From contig JAREIK010001718.1 in the NCBI GenBank assembly GCA_029783825.1, forward strand, positions 3,476,898 to 3,540,897: DNA of 64,000 nt, given 5' to 3'. Below are positions 1-13,688 of the stretch, in pieces. This DNA comes from Sapria himalayana (taxonomy: Eukaryota > Streptophyta > Magnoliopsida > Malpighiales > Rafflesiaceae). A program made the translations under genes and the position numbers. The notes below the pieces were generated by a model that had not been told where the DNA came from, ran no database searches, and saw only the letters and a program-made list of their open reading frames with translations. Numbering within the stretch: position 1 is the stretch's first letter; every line of letters begins with the position of its first letter.

Positions 1-1640
1 TATGTTACCCAATCTTTAGGATATTTCACATTGTGATAGTCACACCATCCATTGGCAATCCATGAATAGTGATGGCTAAGCAAATCTAGATTGAAATATT
101 TTTTTGGGCAATTTTATTACCTCCAAATTGCCTCAATAAGAAAAAAATGACATTTGAGGATAATCTTCATGTCTTTTCCCCCCTAGTACACATCTTCTTA
201 TGACATAATTTTTACATCTTTTGAATAGGAGTGAATCATCCCATAGGTAGTTTTTTACTTCGAGTAGAAACTTCCTTTTTTGGTGGAACATTAAAGGAAG
301 AAGAATTTCACATGTTAAATAATTAACAAAATTAACATACCAAGGAAATTGAATTTTCAACATCAAAATCTACTCATTTGATAAGTTCTCTAATATTTAT
401 GCTCTTCTCTATGATTCTTGATGGATTATAAGTAGGAAAAATGGTAGGCAATCGTATTATCACTCTCTTTCTTGTCTCTTATGTTGATATCAAATTATTA
501 GAGCAAAATAATTCATTATTTTAATCTTTGTTTATCTTCTTTCTTTATCATTAAGTACCATACAACTACATTATCTATGCAAATCACTATATTTTCTATG
601 AGGATGTATGGTAAGAATTTATCATTGAAAATTCTATGTCCAACATCTTCTTTTCTGTAGTCATATAATTTACATAGGCTTCATTCAAGGTCTAACTAGC
701 ATATGAAATGGCCTAAAAGAACTTGCATCATTTCTATCTAGTACAGCTCCAAACACATTGGCACTTGCATCCCATATAATCACAAATCGTTCTCCTTATT
801 GTGGTATCGTTAAAATTGGGCTTTTTATTTACTTTCTCTTCTAATCTTCAAATGCTTCAACACGTTCTTCACTAAAGTTAAAAATCACTTCTTTCTTCAA
901 TATTATGCACAATAGTTTTTCCATCCCTTCCAAACACATAGGCACTTGCTTCAACATGTTCAAAGACTGAATGTCCCAAAACAATCCCTTCCTTTAATAT
1001 AAAATGATATTTCTCATATCTAAGAATACAATTCTTTTATTACTTCCAAGTTTTGAAAATATCCTTCAAAAGAATCTTTATAAACAAAAAAGTAATCCAT
1101 AAATAGCTCCATAATTTTCTTGTTGAGATCAGAAAAGATTGCATTTATATACCTCTAAAAAGTAGCCAAAGCATTACGAAGACCAAATGTCATCTTCTAA
1201 AATGAAAATGTTTCATATGGGAAAGTGAAAATGTTTTTTTCTTTATTTACTACGTCAATCAAAATCTGATTATATTTCAAATATTCATCTAAAATATAAT
1301 AAAAGGAATACCTTACGATTCTATCCAAGGTTTGGTCCATGAAAAGGAAGTGGGTGGTAATCTTTCATTATTTCTATATTCAATTTATGATAATCCATAC
1401 ATATGCACCATCTAGTGGTTACACCTATGGAGATATCTTCTTCATTTGAATTTTCACCACTAGCAAAGCTCCCTTTATTAGAACTACATGAATCAAACTA
1501 ACTTATAGATTATCAAATATGACATAGATAATTCCCACATTAAACCATTTTATAATCTTTTTTTATCACATCATTTATTATTAGATATAGCCTCCATTGG
1601 TATTCAATTTTTATTCTTGCATCAATTTTTATAAGTATCT
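1..1640 (-). pseudogene. Ty3/gypsy pol remnant (RT, RNase H, integrase)
   Basis: This is a decayed polyprotein of a Ty3/gypsy LTR retrotransposon, read on the minus strand in several frames. From high to low coordinate the order is reverse transcriptase (about 1640-1090, with a WRMCIDYRKLN-type block near 1390 and a FGLRNA block near 1185), the RT/RNase H connection (about 1080-800), RNase H (about 780-530, WDASANVFGAVL and NYTTTEK-like blocks), then the start of integrase (366-1). The 133-366 piece reads like PWYVNFVNYL...FLLEVKNYLWDD...IIRRC, the gypsy integrase zinc-binding entry. The RT catalytic motif reads F-M-D-Y, with the second Asp codon at 1092-1094 changed to Tyr, and many stops and frameshifts are present. 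The integrase core lies beyond the window edge. The order of domains defines gypsy rather than copia. Certainly non-functional. Confidence 0.85.
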
Positions 1641-2039
1641 TATGCATACATATTGAGAGATTGATTATTTTGATATATTTGAGCAACTATGTTATATTCT
1701 CGGTATTTTTATTTATTATTTTCACCACAATCACCTCCATTTTTTAGTCAATATTAATGAAATGATAATTAGTTTTATCTTCTCTTTCCCCAAGAAAGCA
1801 TCAATGAAAGTGACTCGATAGCACATTCAAGATTAGTCCATCAATAGTTGTCCATGTATCATGATATTCTTATGTGGTCATGAATTTCACAAATATTGCA
1901 ACATCATTAGGTACATCTTCTCTTATGAATATCATTCCTTTGAGATTAGTTGTGACATTTTCTTCTAGTGCATGACTTTATGGGAAGTTGCAGTACTGAT
2001 ATTTGCTCTCTAGATCTCTAAAGTCATGGCTTCTCCATT

Positions 2040-2340
2040 CCATTACACTTTGGCTTCATCAAAATCATGGCTTCTTCTTCTATCATGTGTAAAGTCAAGA
2101 CTTTCAAAAAAGTAGTGATTTCCTTCTAACCTCTTCATTGGTCATCTCTTTTAATTACTACCCTTCTAATTATGTATTACATCAAAGTGTTATAGACAAG
2201 CATCTCCTTGAATTTTTTTGGTATGGCCTAGCACACCATTGATACTCTTCTCCCTCATCTTGTGTGCCAACTGCCCAATTTGATTCTTATTAGTCTTCTG
2301 TCTTCATCATCATGTTCATGTGGTCTAGCCTTGTTTTCAT
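2040..2340 (-). pseudogene. Gypsy (Tat/Athila-like) gag remnant
   Basis: Minus-strand translation gives a NQIGQLA-like block followed by a basic stretch, resembling the region at the gag C-terminus of Athila/Tat gypsy elements (family pattern QMGQLA...). It lies directly upstream, on the minus strand, of the pol remnant ending near 1640, so it is probably the gag part of the same element. The stretch between (about 1700-2000) would hold the protease, but I could not recognise one. Several stops and frameshifts are present. Confidence 0.5.
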
Positions 2341-2344
2341 ATAT

Positions 2345-4480
2345 ATATTTTGATATTATTCCATGTCATTACTCCACTTTATCTCAATTAGTAATGTAGA
2401 AATACTATCTTTAAATGATAGCTTGTTTGTCAGATGTGGAATATCATTATGTGGTAGTTTTCTTTGCTCCCACATGATAGATCTGACTGACTTCTAAGGT
2501 TCGGATGATACATTAGATCAAATTTGGTCACCTCCTGCTATTATGAAACTGTAAATTTGTTGACAAAGATATTCATCCTAGCTTCTTTTGCTAACTTTTT
2601 GTCCACCACAAATATTTCAGCTTGTCTCATTTATTTGTCTTGGTTGGGTTGTATTTTATCCCATAATAACTACCATTACCTCCATGTTTTTATTCTCTCT
2701 CTCTCTCATCTCATCTCTCAGCCCCAAAGTGATTCTCATTCTCTCAATTTTTTGGGTTCATATGTGTTAACTCGATCCTAGAGCTTTGGCTCATATAAGT
2801 TTAGTGACTACAAAATAAATAAAAAAATAAAACAAAAACACAAATACAAAACAAATAATAAACAAAAAATGTTATCCAAACAACTAGGAATAGAACTATC
2901 TATTTGTAAAAATAGTTATATCAATTAAATTTGATTAATTAAACTAAATAATTCTTGATATCAATACTAAAAACTTATTGTGAACTTATTATAGTGTCAA
3001 AACTTATCTTTTGAGATACGATCTCAAAAGCTCATTTGGTGATTTTTTTTATCTAGTAAAGTTTCACAAATATATGTGTCATATAAATAGTAAAAATAGA
3101 TATAAATCTTGATATTGATCTTATAGTGATTGTGTAGGTAGTTTGACCAACCAATAGTAATCTCACTACTACTTGAGTTGAATAGATAGACTTGAGTTTC
3201 AAAAAGATATGTAGACTCTAAATTTAGCTCATTTTCATATGTATGATAAAATTTATTTAATATTTGGGCAATTTTATGCTCGATTATTAAACTAAGAGTT
3301 GATTGATGTGGAAATGCTCTAGTGATTTATTAGTATACAAGATGATTTTTATCCTTAGACTATCACTACTAATGATGGTCCCTTCATAGTTATGTTTTTT
3401 AAAATTTTAACACTGACATCACACTTGTTCAATTCATGAGTCATTCACATGTCTACTCATTTTAAAATTTTATCATTGATGACTATTTTGAGTATGTTAT
3501 CTATTATTTGACCCCTATAATATCATACAGACATAAAATGATGTCAAAAAAATTGGATTTATGACTTCAAATCTATCACCACCATACAAAATACCTTCAC
3601 TTGTATATATCTTATAAATTATCTTTCATCATCTACTACAACCAATACATGACTCTCATGCTATGGTGAAACCCATAGGTTAGAGAATCGACATAACCCC
3701 CAAATTTTTTGAATGTTAATTCTTCTAGAATATGCATAATGGATTAGTTATAAATATCTTTGTGTTTTCAACTTTATGAATATATACTTGTAATAATTAA
3801 ACTTACTTCCATCTCAGCTTTTCATGCACAAGTTTATCTCACACAAAAAGATTAGAATAGTATCATTATTTTCATATCATACATCATTAATGTATTTCAT
3901 GACTTATAGTCATCATCTATTATAACTAACATGCATAAACTTATGATAAAGTAGAAACCCTAAATCTGAATTCTAAATAGCATCCACACATATTAATATT
4001 GAAACCATAATATTATTATAAATAAGCATTATATAATCACATCATCAAAACACAAGTTCAATAAAGTAACCATAGATCTCAATTTAGCTTGACATTGGAA
4101 AAGAATTCAAGTGAGATATTTGGTATGACATCTAATGGATTGAGAGTTCCAATGATATCTCCCTAGTGAGGATCTAAGCCTCAAAACTTATTCCCAATTA
4201 ATTTTTGTTTGTGTTCACCATATATTTGACCCTAAGTAAAGGGTTAGGAGTCATGTCACCAGAAAAATATCATGGCCACAAAGATAGTATTGCATAGTAA
4301 AAAGAATGTGACAACTCAGCAATAGAGTCACGAAATATAAAGATTACGATGCCTTATTTTGTAAAGTAATGGCAAAGAGAGACTATTATGATTTTTTAAT
4401 AGGCTTGTGAATAGTGTAACCAAGTTATAGCATGGGAAATATTATGGCCTTTTATTATTTTTCTACCCTCAAAGTCATCA
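2345..4480. other. Stretch without recognisable genes
   Basis: AT-rich sequence with only short chance reading frames, such as the small + frames around 2524-2781. It probably holds the untranslated leader and LTR of the gypsy element and the 3' part (RT/RNase H) of the copia element to the right, but the sequence is too decayed to place LTR ends or a polypurine tract. Confidence 0.4.
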
Positions 4481-4489
4481 ATTCCATCA

Positions 4490-5160
4490 AAACCATAATT
4501 TCATAAATTTATTCATCTAAATCTCAAATTAGTATCCAAATAAGACAAAATCTCAAGGCTATAGATATCAACTTATCCCTCTTATAGAAAGATTAAGAAC
4601 AAAGATAGTACACCAACAAACTCTATATGACAAGCTAAATAACATTTTTCTAGTATATAAGATGTGAAAGGCTATATGCTAAGAAGGGATAGAATATAAG
4701 CATCTGATTTATGATGTAGAATGTAATGAAAAACACATCTTCCCAAATATATTTCAAAATAATTTTCTCAGGTTGAAGTGTCCTAAATATCTTAATTTGA
4801 TGTATATTTTTCTAATTTTTTAGTATTCTAATTTTTTTGGACATGCTGATGCAGGAATTCTAGCATATAATCTAGTGATCTATAGATTTTATATTATTTT
4901 ATAAAATATCTAAAAAATAAAAATTACATGTGATCTATCATTAAAAAATATACTAATGTATATTTTCATCTATCATTAACAAAAGTACTCAAGCACCTAA
5001 GGCCTTCTCTATCGCATTAGTACTGGGTCCTCATTTGTTTAAGTGTATTAGATCGAATATGTCCTTACTCACATTGACTAGCATACAAGATAGGAAGCTT
5101 TAGTATGTTTTCTTATCTAACATGTCTCACACTTGAAGATAGAAATACCCTTAAGACTTA
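4490..5160 (-). pseudogene. Ty1/copia integrase remnant
   Basis: On the minus strand, piecing frames together gives a copia-type integrase. A C-x-x-C...GK zinc-binding end lies near 5160, then a DIFDLIHSNIWGPS-like block around 5040-5070 (family pattern DLVHSDIWGPS), and then the SLLF...YRVFGCTIFVLN...GISRYLSL block at about 4560-4650 (family pattern FGCTCFV...KL..KSLKCIFLGY). Stops and frameshifts occur every few dozen codons. It belongs with the primer-binding-like site at 5919-5930 and the LTR-like region beyond it. Confidence 0.6.
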
Positions 5161-5918
5161 AGTAAAGTACTCTCAACATTGTAGTGATGGGTGGATAAGG
5201 TGAGAATGCATAAGAAAAAGGATAAATATACTCAAATATTTATAAATAAATTATATCATCGAGGAGAATGCATACAATATAACCCTATTCAAATCCAAAT
5301 GAAAACTTCATCAGAGTATCCCAATTTTGTAAATAAATATCACTAGAAGTAAAAATAATATTATATTTGAGTTTCCTAAAAAGATAACTCACCAAAAGTA
5401 AATTATCAATGTAAATAGAAATAAACATTACATGAGGAAGTAACAAATATCCAAGACAAATTCATTCATATCTAATGACTAGAGGGTTTTCCATTGACTA
5501 TAAAAATTAATTAGGATAAAAAATAAAGAGAGTGAATATCACATAATTACTAGTAATATGAATATTAACTTCTATGTTAATAATCTTAAAGTCTAAAGTT
5601 TGAGTATGAGTGAGAGACAATTAGTAATACCTAAAGGAAATAAAGTATATGCTACTATCTTAGAGATAAGATTTGCGTACTCCTCTCTCGTAAGTGTAAG
5701 TGTCATAGGGGATGAACTCAATGAAGACATTTGGTTGGCTCCAATTGTCTGGATACCTCACTCAGTATTATGTAAAGCTCATGATCTTCTATTTATAAAT
5801 AATATGTAATAATTATCTTTCATGTGACCCTTCTTTCTATAATATGTGCATCATAGAGAGCCATGTCAAATATTAAGCAGATACAATGCACATGGTCTTT
5901 CACAAACCTTAGGTTTTG

Positions 5919-5930
5919 GTTCTGAAACCA
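5919..5930 (-). other. Degenerate primer-binding site of copia element
   Basis: The plus strand reads GTTCTGAAACCA, 10 of 12 matches to GCTCTGATACCA. That is the complement of the TGGTATCAGAGC site, matching initiator-tRNA-Met, used by many plant copia elements. It is followed at once by TG, as expected for an LTR edge, and lies on the correct side of the minus-strand integrase remnant. Confidence 0.5.
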
Positions 5931-7420
5931 TGTTTAATATTAAAACCACATGATAAGAAAGAAATATGAGCATAATCAATGTAATTTAATATACAAACTA
6001 TGTCCTCACATAATAAATAAATGTAATTGGGGTAGCCCATATGTTGGGCATTCCTATCAATAACACAATTAAAATTAAAAACAATAAGAAAATCTTTAAA
6101 GTTGTAAGATGTAACACATGGTAAACATGATAGATAATATACCAAACGTATATGAAATAATACCCATGTGGTCCCACTCATCTAATAGTATTGAAAATGA
6201 TTCTTGTTTAGACTTATACTATGTGATATTGGTAAAAATCATTTCTTAGAATTATGCATATAAAACTATTTAGTATATTATCTATTTATATACTTTGACT
6301 AATTCTAATAAGCTATTTAAATTTATCCTTATATTATTTTTAAAATAAAAAAACTCATGACTTTTCTAAAGGTAAATATCATTTAATAAAATCTTATTTT
6401 ATTAAAACAAACTATGTCATATTTTTATTTAAAAATTGCATTTAACTTAATATTAAAATCATAATTTAATATTGTGTTTACTTTGAGCCTAACTCAATGC
6501 TTAGTTTTTAATTTGTTCTATGTGTGTGATCCTAAAGGTTCATATAACATTGATAGTGCTCATAAAACTTTTTTTAAGCTCAAAAATCCTAAGCATCCTC
6601 TAGCAGGGTATTATGACTACCTAAGTTATGTGATTGTCAAATATAACTTAAAACCAAGTCAATGTTATAGTCTTTTTTTCACATATCTTAATTGAACATG
6701 ATGCATAGATTAAGTCACTCTTATATAGTTTGATTATGTTTCTTGATCTAAAGTAAATAGACAAAGTAAATTTAAATTAAAGTTTTTTATTCATTTATTT
6801 TAGCTTGGCCGTATATTTTTTCAGTCTTATTTATTTAGGGGTCCAAAGATATATCTCTTCACAAGAGAAATATTTTTTATTTTATTCACACATATCATTC
6901 TGTATGATTTAATCATAGTCCGTATTTAAGCATAGACTGTATTATCACCATGTTATGAATGATGGTGATTTGTATCAAAACAATTTCTCATGTAGTGATC
7001 ATTGAGAATTCAAGTCTAAGGACTAAAAACATCACTATATAAGAATTACATATGACATTCAATTTACATAGTATTTTTATAGCGGGTTAGCCTTATATAT
7101 CATTCTCCAATAAGTACCACTGAGTTAACTTAATATCACACATATATGATCAATAAAACATAATTATTAGATAGACTCTATAATATTATTAATTCATTAT
7201 TATTCCATAATCATGTGCATCTAAGAATATTTAGAATATCATTTTTTTAAGCTTTAGGGTTCAACTCTTAAGTCACGTACGAGATGGCCATAAGCAAAGT
7301 CAATTATTCATAAAATTAATTATCAACAAATAATAATAAAATACATCTTTTATTATATAAATTATACAAAAACAATAATTACATCATTGACTTATGGCAC
7401 ATTACTAATAATTGATTCAT
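5931..7420 (-). repeat. Probable long LTR of the minus-strand copia element
   Basis: The stretch begins with TG directly beside the primer-binding-like site and contains no recognisable coding sequence. If the element runs on the minus strand this would be its 5' LTR. The far edge is placed near 7420 only because a MULE transposase reading starts just after. Small chance frames (5909-6181 on -, 6474-6695 on +) lie inside and are not supported as genes. No second LTR copy was found, so the extent is inferred. Confidence 0.3.
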
Positions 7421-7439
7421 TCCACTCAAGTGGTACATA

Positions 7440-7781
7440 TAAAGAGCATTTATTTTTATCATAGCATATGTTACATATAACAATATGTTTCCTATAGCTT
7501 TTGACATCATTAGTTCAGAAACTATGATGGTTGATACTAATTCTTACAAAAGCTTAGGATGATTCATAGTGATAAGAAAATTATCATTATATTTGATATG
7601 CACCAAGCTATTTTGTGTTGTGCATCTGAATTGTTTGACAATGAAAATCATGTATATTATTATCTCTATTTAAAAAAAAAATTTTCTCTAACTTTAATAT
7701 AAAAAATACTAAAGATAAGAAATTAAATGATGATGTCATGATGTTTCTTGGTGGCATTGCATATGCAAGATTGGAGATAGA
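7440..7781 (+). pseudogene. MULE transposase, 5' fragment
   Basis: This is the central part of a Mutator-like (MULE) DDE transposase. Readable blocks are FPIAFDIISSE (family FPIAF.IVESEN), IIIIFDMHQAI, HVYYYLYLKKKFS (family H.YC.RHL..NF), and KNTKDKKLNDDVMMFLGGIAYARLEIE, which runs straight to the left end of the CACTA element. The protein resumes at 19425 on the far side. Stops and frameshifts are present upstream. In this family the missing continuation is an acidic stretch followed by a TSNIAESLN-type block, which is exactly what appears after the insertion. Confidence 0.7.
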
Positions 7782-7894
7782 AACTACAAGAAAATGCTCA
7801 TTTAGCTAGAGAATTTTAGCTAGGGATTGATCCCTAGTTAAATTGCAAGAGATTAGCTAGGGAATAGCAAAGGATTTATGATTTTTTATTGAAA

Positions 7895-8225
7895 TAAAAA
7901 TTTGCAACGGATTAGTGACGGAATATTTTCATAAATTCTGCTCAAGAAAAGCATGGAATTTAGCAATGGATTGGCGACGGAATATTTTCGTAAATTCCTC
8001 TCAAGAAAAGCGAGGAATTTAGCAATGAATTGGCGACGGAATATTTTCATAAATTCTGGTCAAAGAAAGTGGAGAATTTAGCAACGGATTAGCGACGGAG
8101 TAGCGACAAAATATTTTTATAAATTCTGCTCAAGAAAAGTGGGGAATTTAGAGACAGATTAGTGACGGAATATTTTAGTAAGTTCTGCTCAAGAAAAGCG
8201 GGGAATTTAGCAACGGATTTAGCAA
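7895..8225. repeat. CACTA left subterminal array A
   Basis: Five or so copies of a unit of about 60-70 bp, each containing AAGAAAAGCGGGGAATTTAG, an (A)CGGATTAGCGACGGAATATTTT-like core and AAATTCTGCTC. Copies differ by scattered, mostly transition, changes. It lies about 110 bp inside the left terminus. Confidence 0.8.
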
Positions 8226-8640
8226 AATTTTCCTAGCTAATAAAATTTTGAATATAGCAAAGGAATTTTTATAATTAATTACATCAGGAACATAGTGATA
8301 GATTTCAATGATGAAATTTCCTAGCTAATTATATCCAGAACATAGTGACGGATTTTAGTAACAGAATTTCCCTAGCTAATTATATACTTAATATAGCGAC
8401 GGATTTTAGTGACAGAACTTTCCTAGCCAATTACATCATGAATATAGCGACGGATTTTAGCGACGAAACTTCCCTAGCTAATTAAATCCGAAATATATCA
8501 ACAGATTTAGCGACAGAACTTCTCTAGCTAATTAAATCCAGAATATAGTGATGGATTTAGTGACAGAACTTTCTTAGCTAATTAAATCTCGAACATAGGG
8601 ATAGATTTAGTGACGGAATTTCCATAGACATTAATTATTT
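8225..8640. repeat. CACTA left subterminal array B
   Basis: About seven copies of a second unit near 60 bp, with CCTAGCTAATTA, AACATAGCGACGGATTT and AGTGACAGAACTTTC-type segments. It shares the GCGACGGA core with array A but has a different spacer, so the two arrays look independently amplified. Confidence 0.8.
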
Positions 8641-8644
8641 AATT

Positions 8645-10080
8645 TTTTTTTAATTTATTATTAGTTTTAATATTTTATTTAATTTTGTTTATTATATGTA
8701 TGTTAATGGTCTATAGATAAGTGATCCTTGAAAGATACATTCTCCTCGTAAAATTAAAAAAAAGGATATTATAAATAAATAATTTAAAAAATATAAAAAT
8801 ACAAAAAAATTATATTAATAAGGACTAAAATAACTATTTTTATGATGTATTAATTTTTAAAAAATTTTACAAAAACTTTTTCTAAACTTTTTAATTAAGA
8901 AACATAAAAATTTATATTAAAGTAAAATTAAATAATTAATACAATATGTATAATAATTTTTTTTGATATTTTAAAAATTAAATTAACATACATTAAAATT
9001 TCTACTAATATAAATGTAAAATAATTCATTGTATGATAAAATAGAAAATATTTTCAAAAATATTTGAATTGATGAAAAAACTAGTAAATATTAATATTAT
9101 AACAAGTAAAAAAAATTATGATTATAGGAAACTTTAGAAAAAATAATTAATACAAAAGTTAAAAATCTTGAAATATAATAAAAATATAAATTTTTCAATA
9201 AAATTAAAAGAAAATAAATTAATATTTAAAAATAAATACATAAATATTTGCTCTTACTAAAATTTATAAGAATTAAATAATTGAGTAATATTTGTATTAT
9301 TAGCTTTTAACATTAAATCTTTATTAAAATAATAAAAATAACTTTTTTTAATTATCTTCTCACTTTAAGTAATTTTTTGAATTTAAAAAATTATAAATGA
9401 TATCAAATAATATGAAATTTTATGCCTATAAAATTATGTCATATTATCTTCATAAAAATAAATATGAATTCTAAGAAATTCATAACCATAAAATATAAAT
9501 TTTTATATATTTTTTAACATTAAGAGTATTTTATAACTCTTAGGAGAGTGGCTAGAAGACAAATCATCTTTTCATGTATGTCTTATTATATGAAGTTTGT
9601 TAATTATGTAGTTATTTAATATTTTTTTATAACACTAAACATTTATTTTTTTTAAATTGTTTATATATTTATTATTTAATTAATATTATAATAAAAAATT
9701 GTAAGGTGTTTGTTTTTCATGTGCACATTGCTACACGCACATTAATTTTGTTGAAAAAATTTTGATAGTAAATAAAATAAATGAGTCTTTTTGTATTATA
9801 TATATATATATATATATTATTTATTTAATGTTTTAATAATTAAAATATAAATATTTGGTAATATATATATTCACTTGTTGTCGAGACTCGAGAGACAACT
9901 CTAAAAAGCGAAGCGAAAGTCCTCCGTAGTCTACCATCTATCTCTCGACACTGAGGCATCAAAACTTAATCAAATATTAAGCGATAATTTGTTATTGATT
10001 TGAGGTACATTTTATACACTAATTCTTCATCGATTATCTTAATACAAGCGTGTGTATTTGTGATATAATACGTTCTCATT
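8645..10080. other. AT-rich stretch, nothing recognised
   Basis: Extremely AT-rich DNA inside the CACTA element, with no supported reading frame. It includes a short TA microsatellite near 9797-9816. The short GC-richer patch at about 9880-9960 (TTGTCGAGACTCGAGAGACAAC, an imperfect inverted repeat) is the only compositional break. Confidence 0.5.
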
Positions 10081-10106
10081 GTGTGGATGTTGATGGTGTA
10101 CAATAA

Positions 10107-10546
10107 GTATGCTGACTTGATATCTACATCAGTATACATAACTATATATCAACAGTATACATAAATAGTATACATAGACATGAGTGTATTTTATATAAGT
10201 GTATTTAAACATAACTATACATCAATATACATGTGTGATATAATTCGAATTTCTTATATAAGTGTATTTTACAATATCTATAACTCTAAAAATAGTATAC
10301 ATAAACATAACTATATATAAATATAACAACGTATATTTAATATACATATATATAGATATATAACTATCTATAAATGTATTTAACAATATGTATATTAACA
10401 TATTACTATATATAAATGTAATATTAATATACATAAAACTATATATAAACAGTATACATAAACAGTATAAGGTATGTCGACTTGATATCTACATCAATAT
10501 ACATAACTATACTATATATAACTATAACAACGTATATTTAATATAC

Positions 10547-10620
<74 letters not shown>

Positions 10621-11060
10621 ATATATAAATGTATTTAACAATATGTATATCAACATATTACTATATATAAATGTATTTATCTACATTAATATACATAACT
10701 ATATATAAATAGTATACATAAAAAGTATAAGGTATGCCGACTTGATATCTACATCAATATATATAATTATATGTAAACAATATACATAAACATAAGTATA
10801 TTTTATATAAGTGTATTTAAACATAACTATACATCAATATGCATATGTGATATAATTCGAATTTCTTATATAAGTATATTTTACTATATCTATAACTATA
10901 AAAACAGTATACATAAACATAACTACATATAAATATAACAACATATATTTAATATACATATATATATATAACTATATATAAATGTATTTAACAATATGTA
11001 TATCAACATATTACTATATATAAATGTATTTATCTACATCAATACCTATACATAGCCATA
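10107..11060. repeat. AT-rich tandem repeat array with embedded (TA)n
   Basis: Long direct repeats begin with GTATGYYGACTTGATATCTAC at about 10107, 10474 and 10732, so unit lengths are near 370 and 260 bp. Each holds subrepeats of ATACATAACTATATATAAATG. A pure TA tract lies at about 10558-10617. The YI-rich reading frames here are by-products of the repeat. Confidence 0.75.
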
Positions 11061-11099
11061 TGTCTAAATATATATAATTACATGAAAAACTATATATAA

Positions 11100-13120
11100 C
11101 TACATCTACAACATGTATAACTACATGCTTTAGAAACTTAATATCCATTCATATCATTTATCTCATTCATAAATGTTTTTTTTTTGGATATTATATAAAT
11201 CTATATCATTTTCTCATATATTTTAGGAACTTAAATTTAATTTTTCCAATCTTAAATGATTTTTTATTGTATTTTTATATGTTTGTACAAATCATTATAA
11301 TTTAATATGTTTAGGATTTATATTTTTGTTTCACTTAATATCATTTAACTAAAATTAATTTCTAATAAAATGATCATTTGTTAAAAATTCATTTTGTAAA
11401 TTTCAAAATAAATAATAATATGTTTGTGTAATAAATATTATTAAAAAATTTCTAAAATATATATGTGATGTAGTTTTAATTTACACAGATAAAACTTTAA
11501 AAATAAAATTTATTTACAAAATAAAAGTTGCACCACATAATATTCAATATGTTATATTTATTATAAATAAACAATATTTGAAATGTATCTATTAATTACA
11601 AAAAAAAACATTGTAATGTATTAAATTTGAAAAAAAAATTAAAAATAATTATTTAAAAAAACAAATTCATATATTTATATGGTCATTTATATATTTGAAT
11701 AAAATAAAAAAAATTAATTACTTGCAGAAAAATATACTATTTATTTATATGGTAATATGTTTTGTTTGAACATAATTAAAGAAATAATTGATTTTTTACA
11801 AAATATTAAAGGCATGCATTTAAATGCATGACATTATATTTGTATGAATTTTAAAGTTTCTAAAAATTTATTAATAACAATAAATAATAGGTAGACATTA
11901 TCATAGACATTAATATTTTAATAAAAAAATTATATAGAAAAACAAAAACAATATTATCTATTTATGAACAATATTTTCATTTTTAACATAATTGTAAAAT
12001 CAAAATAATTTACTAATATGTCAGATTCATATTTCTATATGAGTATAATGATAGTTATTTTAATATAAATATTAAAAAAATAACTATTTGAATAAAATAG
12101 AAGCTCATATATTTAATTCATAATTTTATTTTACGCATTAATATACTTCACACACAGACACAGACACACACACACACACATAATATTTGTTTTAAATATA
12201 AAGAATTTACAATATTTTATAAATTGTGTACAATATATAATATTTTATTTTAATTAAATTTTCAAAATCAAAAAATTTTAAATACATTTACACACACACA
12301 CACACATAATAGTTTCATGTGTAACTTTAAAAATACATTACGTATAGTAGGTATATGTGTGTATTTGTGAGGGTGTACAGTAGTATATGCATGCATACAA
12401 GTATATACACACTACTTGAAAATGTAGATACATGTGTGAATATATACAAAAGTACTAAAATGTGTATGCTGATATATAATGTATAGTAATGTATATGGAT
12501 GTATAAATGTGTGTGTGTGTAGGGCAATGTATATGCACATATATATTTATGCATATACATGTAAATATCAACATTAATTTTGAGAAGAAAAATACTTGAG
12601 CACATAAATATTAATATATTTCACAAATTCGTGAGAGCAGGAGCAAAGAGTGATATTATTGCAAGATACTACTAATCTCTCATCTATAATACTTCGCCTC
12701 AAATATTGATCAGGGTACTACTTGCAATGATAAGGTTCATTCAATACTACCTACCATAGAGTTACATTTTCATTCAATACTATAATTTGTTCAAATAAAA
12801 AAATCTATCTAATATCTTCTTCAACAACGCTTCTATCTTTTTATTTATATTCTTGATAAGCTATTTTCAATTTTGATTATATGTACATTTTTTATATAAT
12901 ATCTCTAGTTCAAACTATTGTAATAGTAAAATCCATCAAGTCAATCTAGGCATGACATCTTTCTTTTCTATGGGATATTTGATTATAGAATATTTAGTAT
13001 ATACTATGACTTTGGTTACCACTAAATATGATATTAATTTGCCAAAAGAAAAGATTGTTGATGCAATTTCTTTCTCTATAGTGGTGTAATTCAATTGGGC
13101 AATTTAGAGTGTGTTGTTAT
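11100..13120. other. AT-rich stretch with short CA/TG microsatellites
   Basis: No gene recognised. CA repeats occur near 12160-12180 and 12290-12306, and TG repeats near 12511-12522. Chance frames on the minus strand (12327-12605) consist of Tyr/His/Ile-rich repeat translation. Confidence 0.5.
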
Positions 13121-13523
13121 AATAGTATATGATAACTATTTATAAATATTTGTATAACTATATAAAACTCTTCATAATTATATTTAACTATATTTGTAAC
13201 TATGTAAACTATTTTATAACTATATTAATCACTATATATAATTATTTTTTTAACTATATAATATTTTATAACTATATGAGTAATTCTATATAACTATATT
13301 TTTAACAAAAATATATCATATGTCTAATAATATATAATTATATATAATTGTATTTTACTATTTTTATAACTATAAAAATGCTGTATATAAAAATATCTTT
13401 AACTACATACATATTTATAACTATGTGTGTATAACTATATATAAATATTTGTATAACTATGTATTACTCTATATAATTAAATATAACTATATCTGTATCT
13501 ATGTATACATATATGTATTCATA

Positions 13524-13561
<38 letters not shown>

Positions 13562-13672
13562 ACTTTGTATATATATATATGTATATCTACTTATAACTAC
13601 ATGTATGAATATATCTATATATAATTATATGTATAACTATATATAACTTTATTTTTAATAATATTTACTATA
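13120..13672. repeat. TATAACTATAT-type minisatellite, left of retrocopy
   Basis: Degenerate tandem repeats of TATAACTATATATAAATATTTG-like units, with a TA tract near 13527-13556. The array is interrupted by the ARF1 retrocopy and resumes at 14605. Confidence 0.7.
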
Positions 13673-13688
13673 GGTATAAGAACATATA

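Noticed and set aside
6474..6695. 73-residue + frame at 6474-6695
   Set aside because: No recognisable domain, and it lies in probable LTR sequence of a minus-strand copia element.
7895..8640. Regularly spaced repeats that look superficially like a CRISPR array
   Set aside because: The spacers are themselves repeats, there are no cas genes, and the context is a plant CACTA element with matching terminus.
10222..10708. Tyr/Ile/Asn-rich frames on both strands
   Set aside because: Produced by the AT-rich tandem repeat and the TA tract, with no domain.
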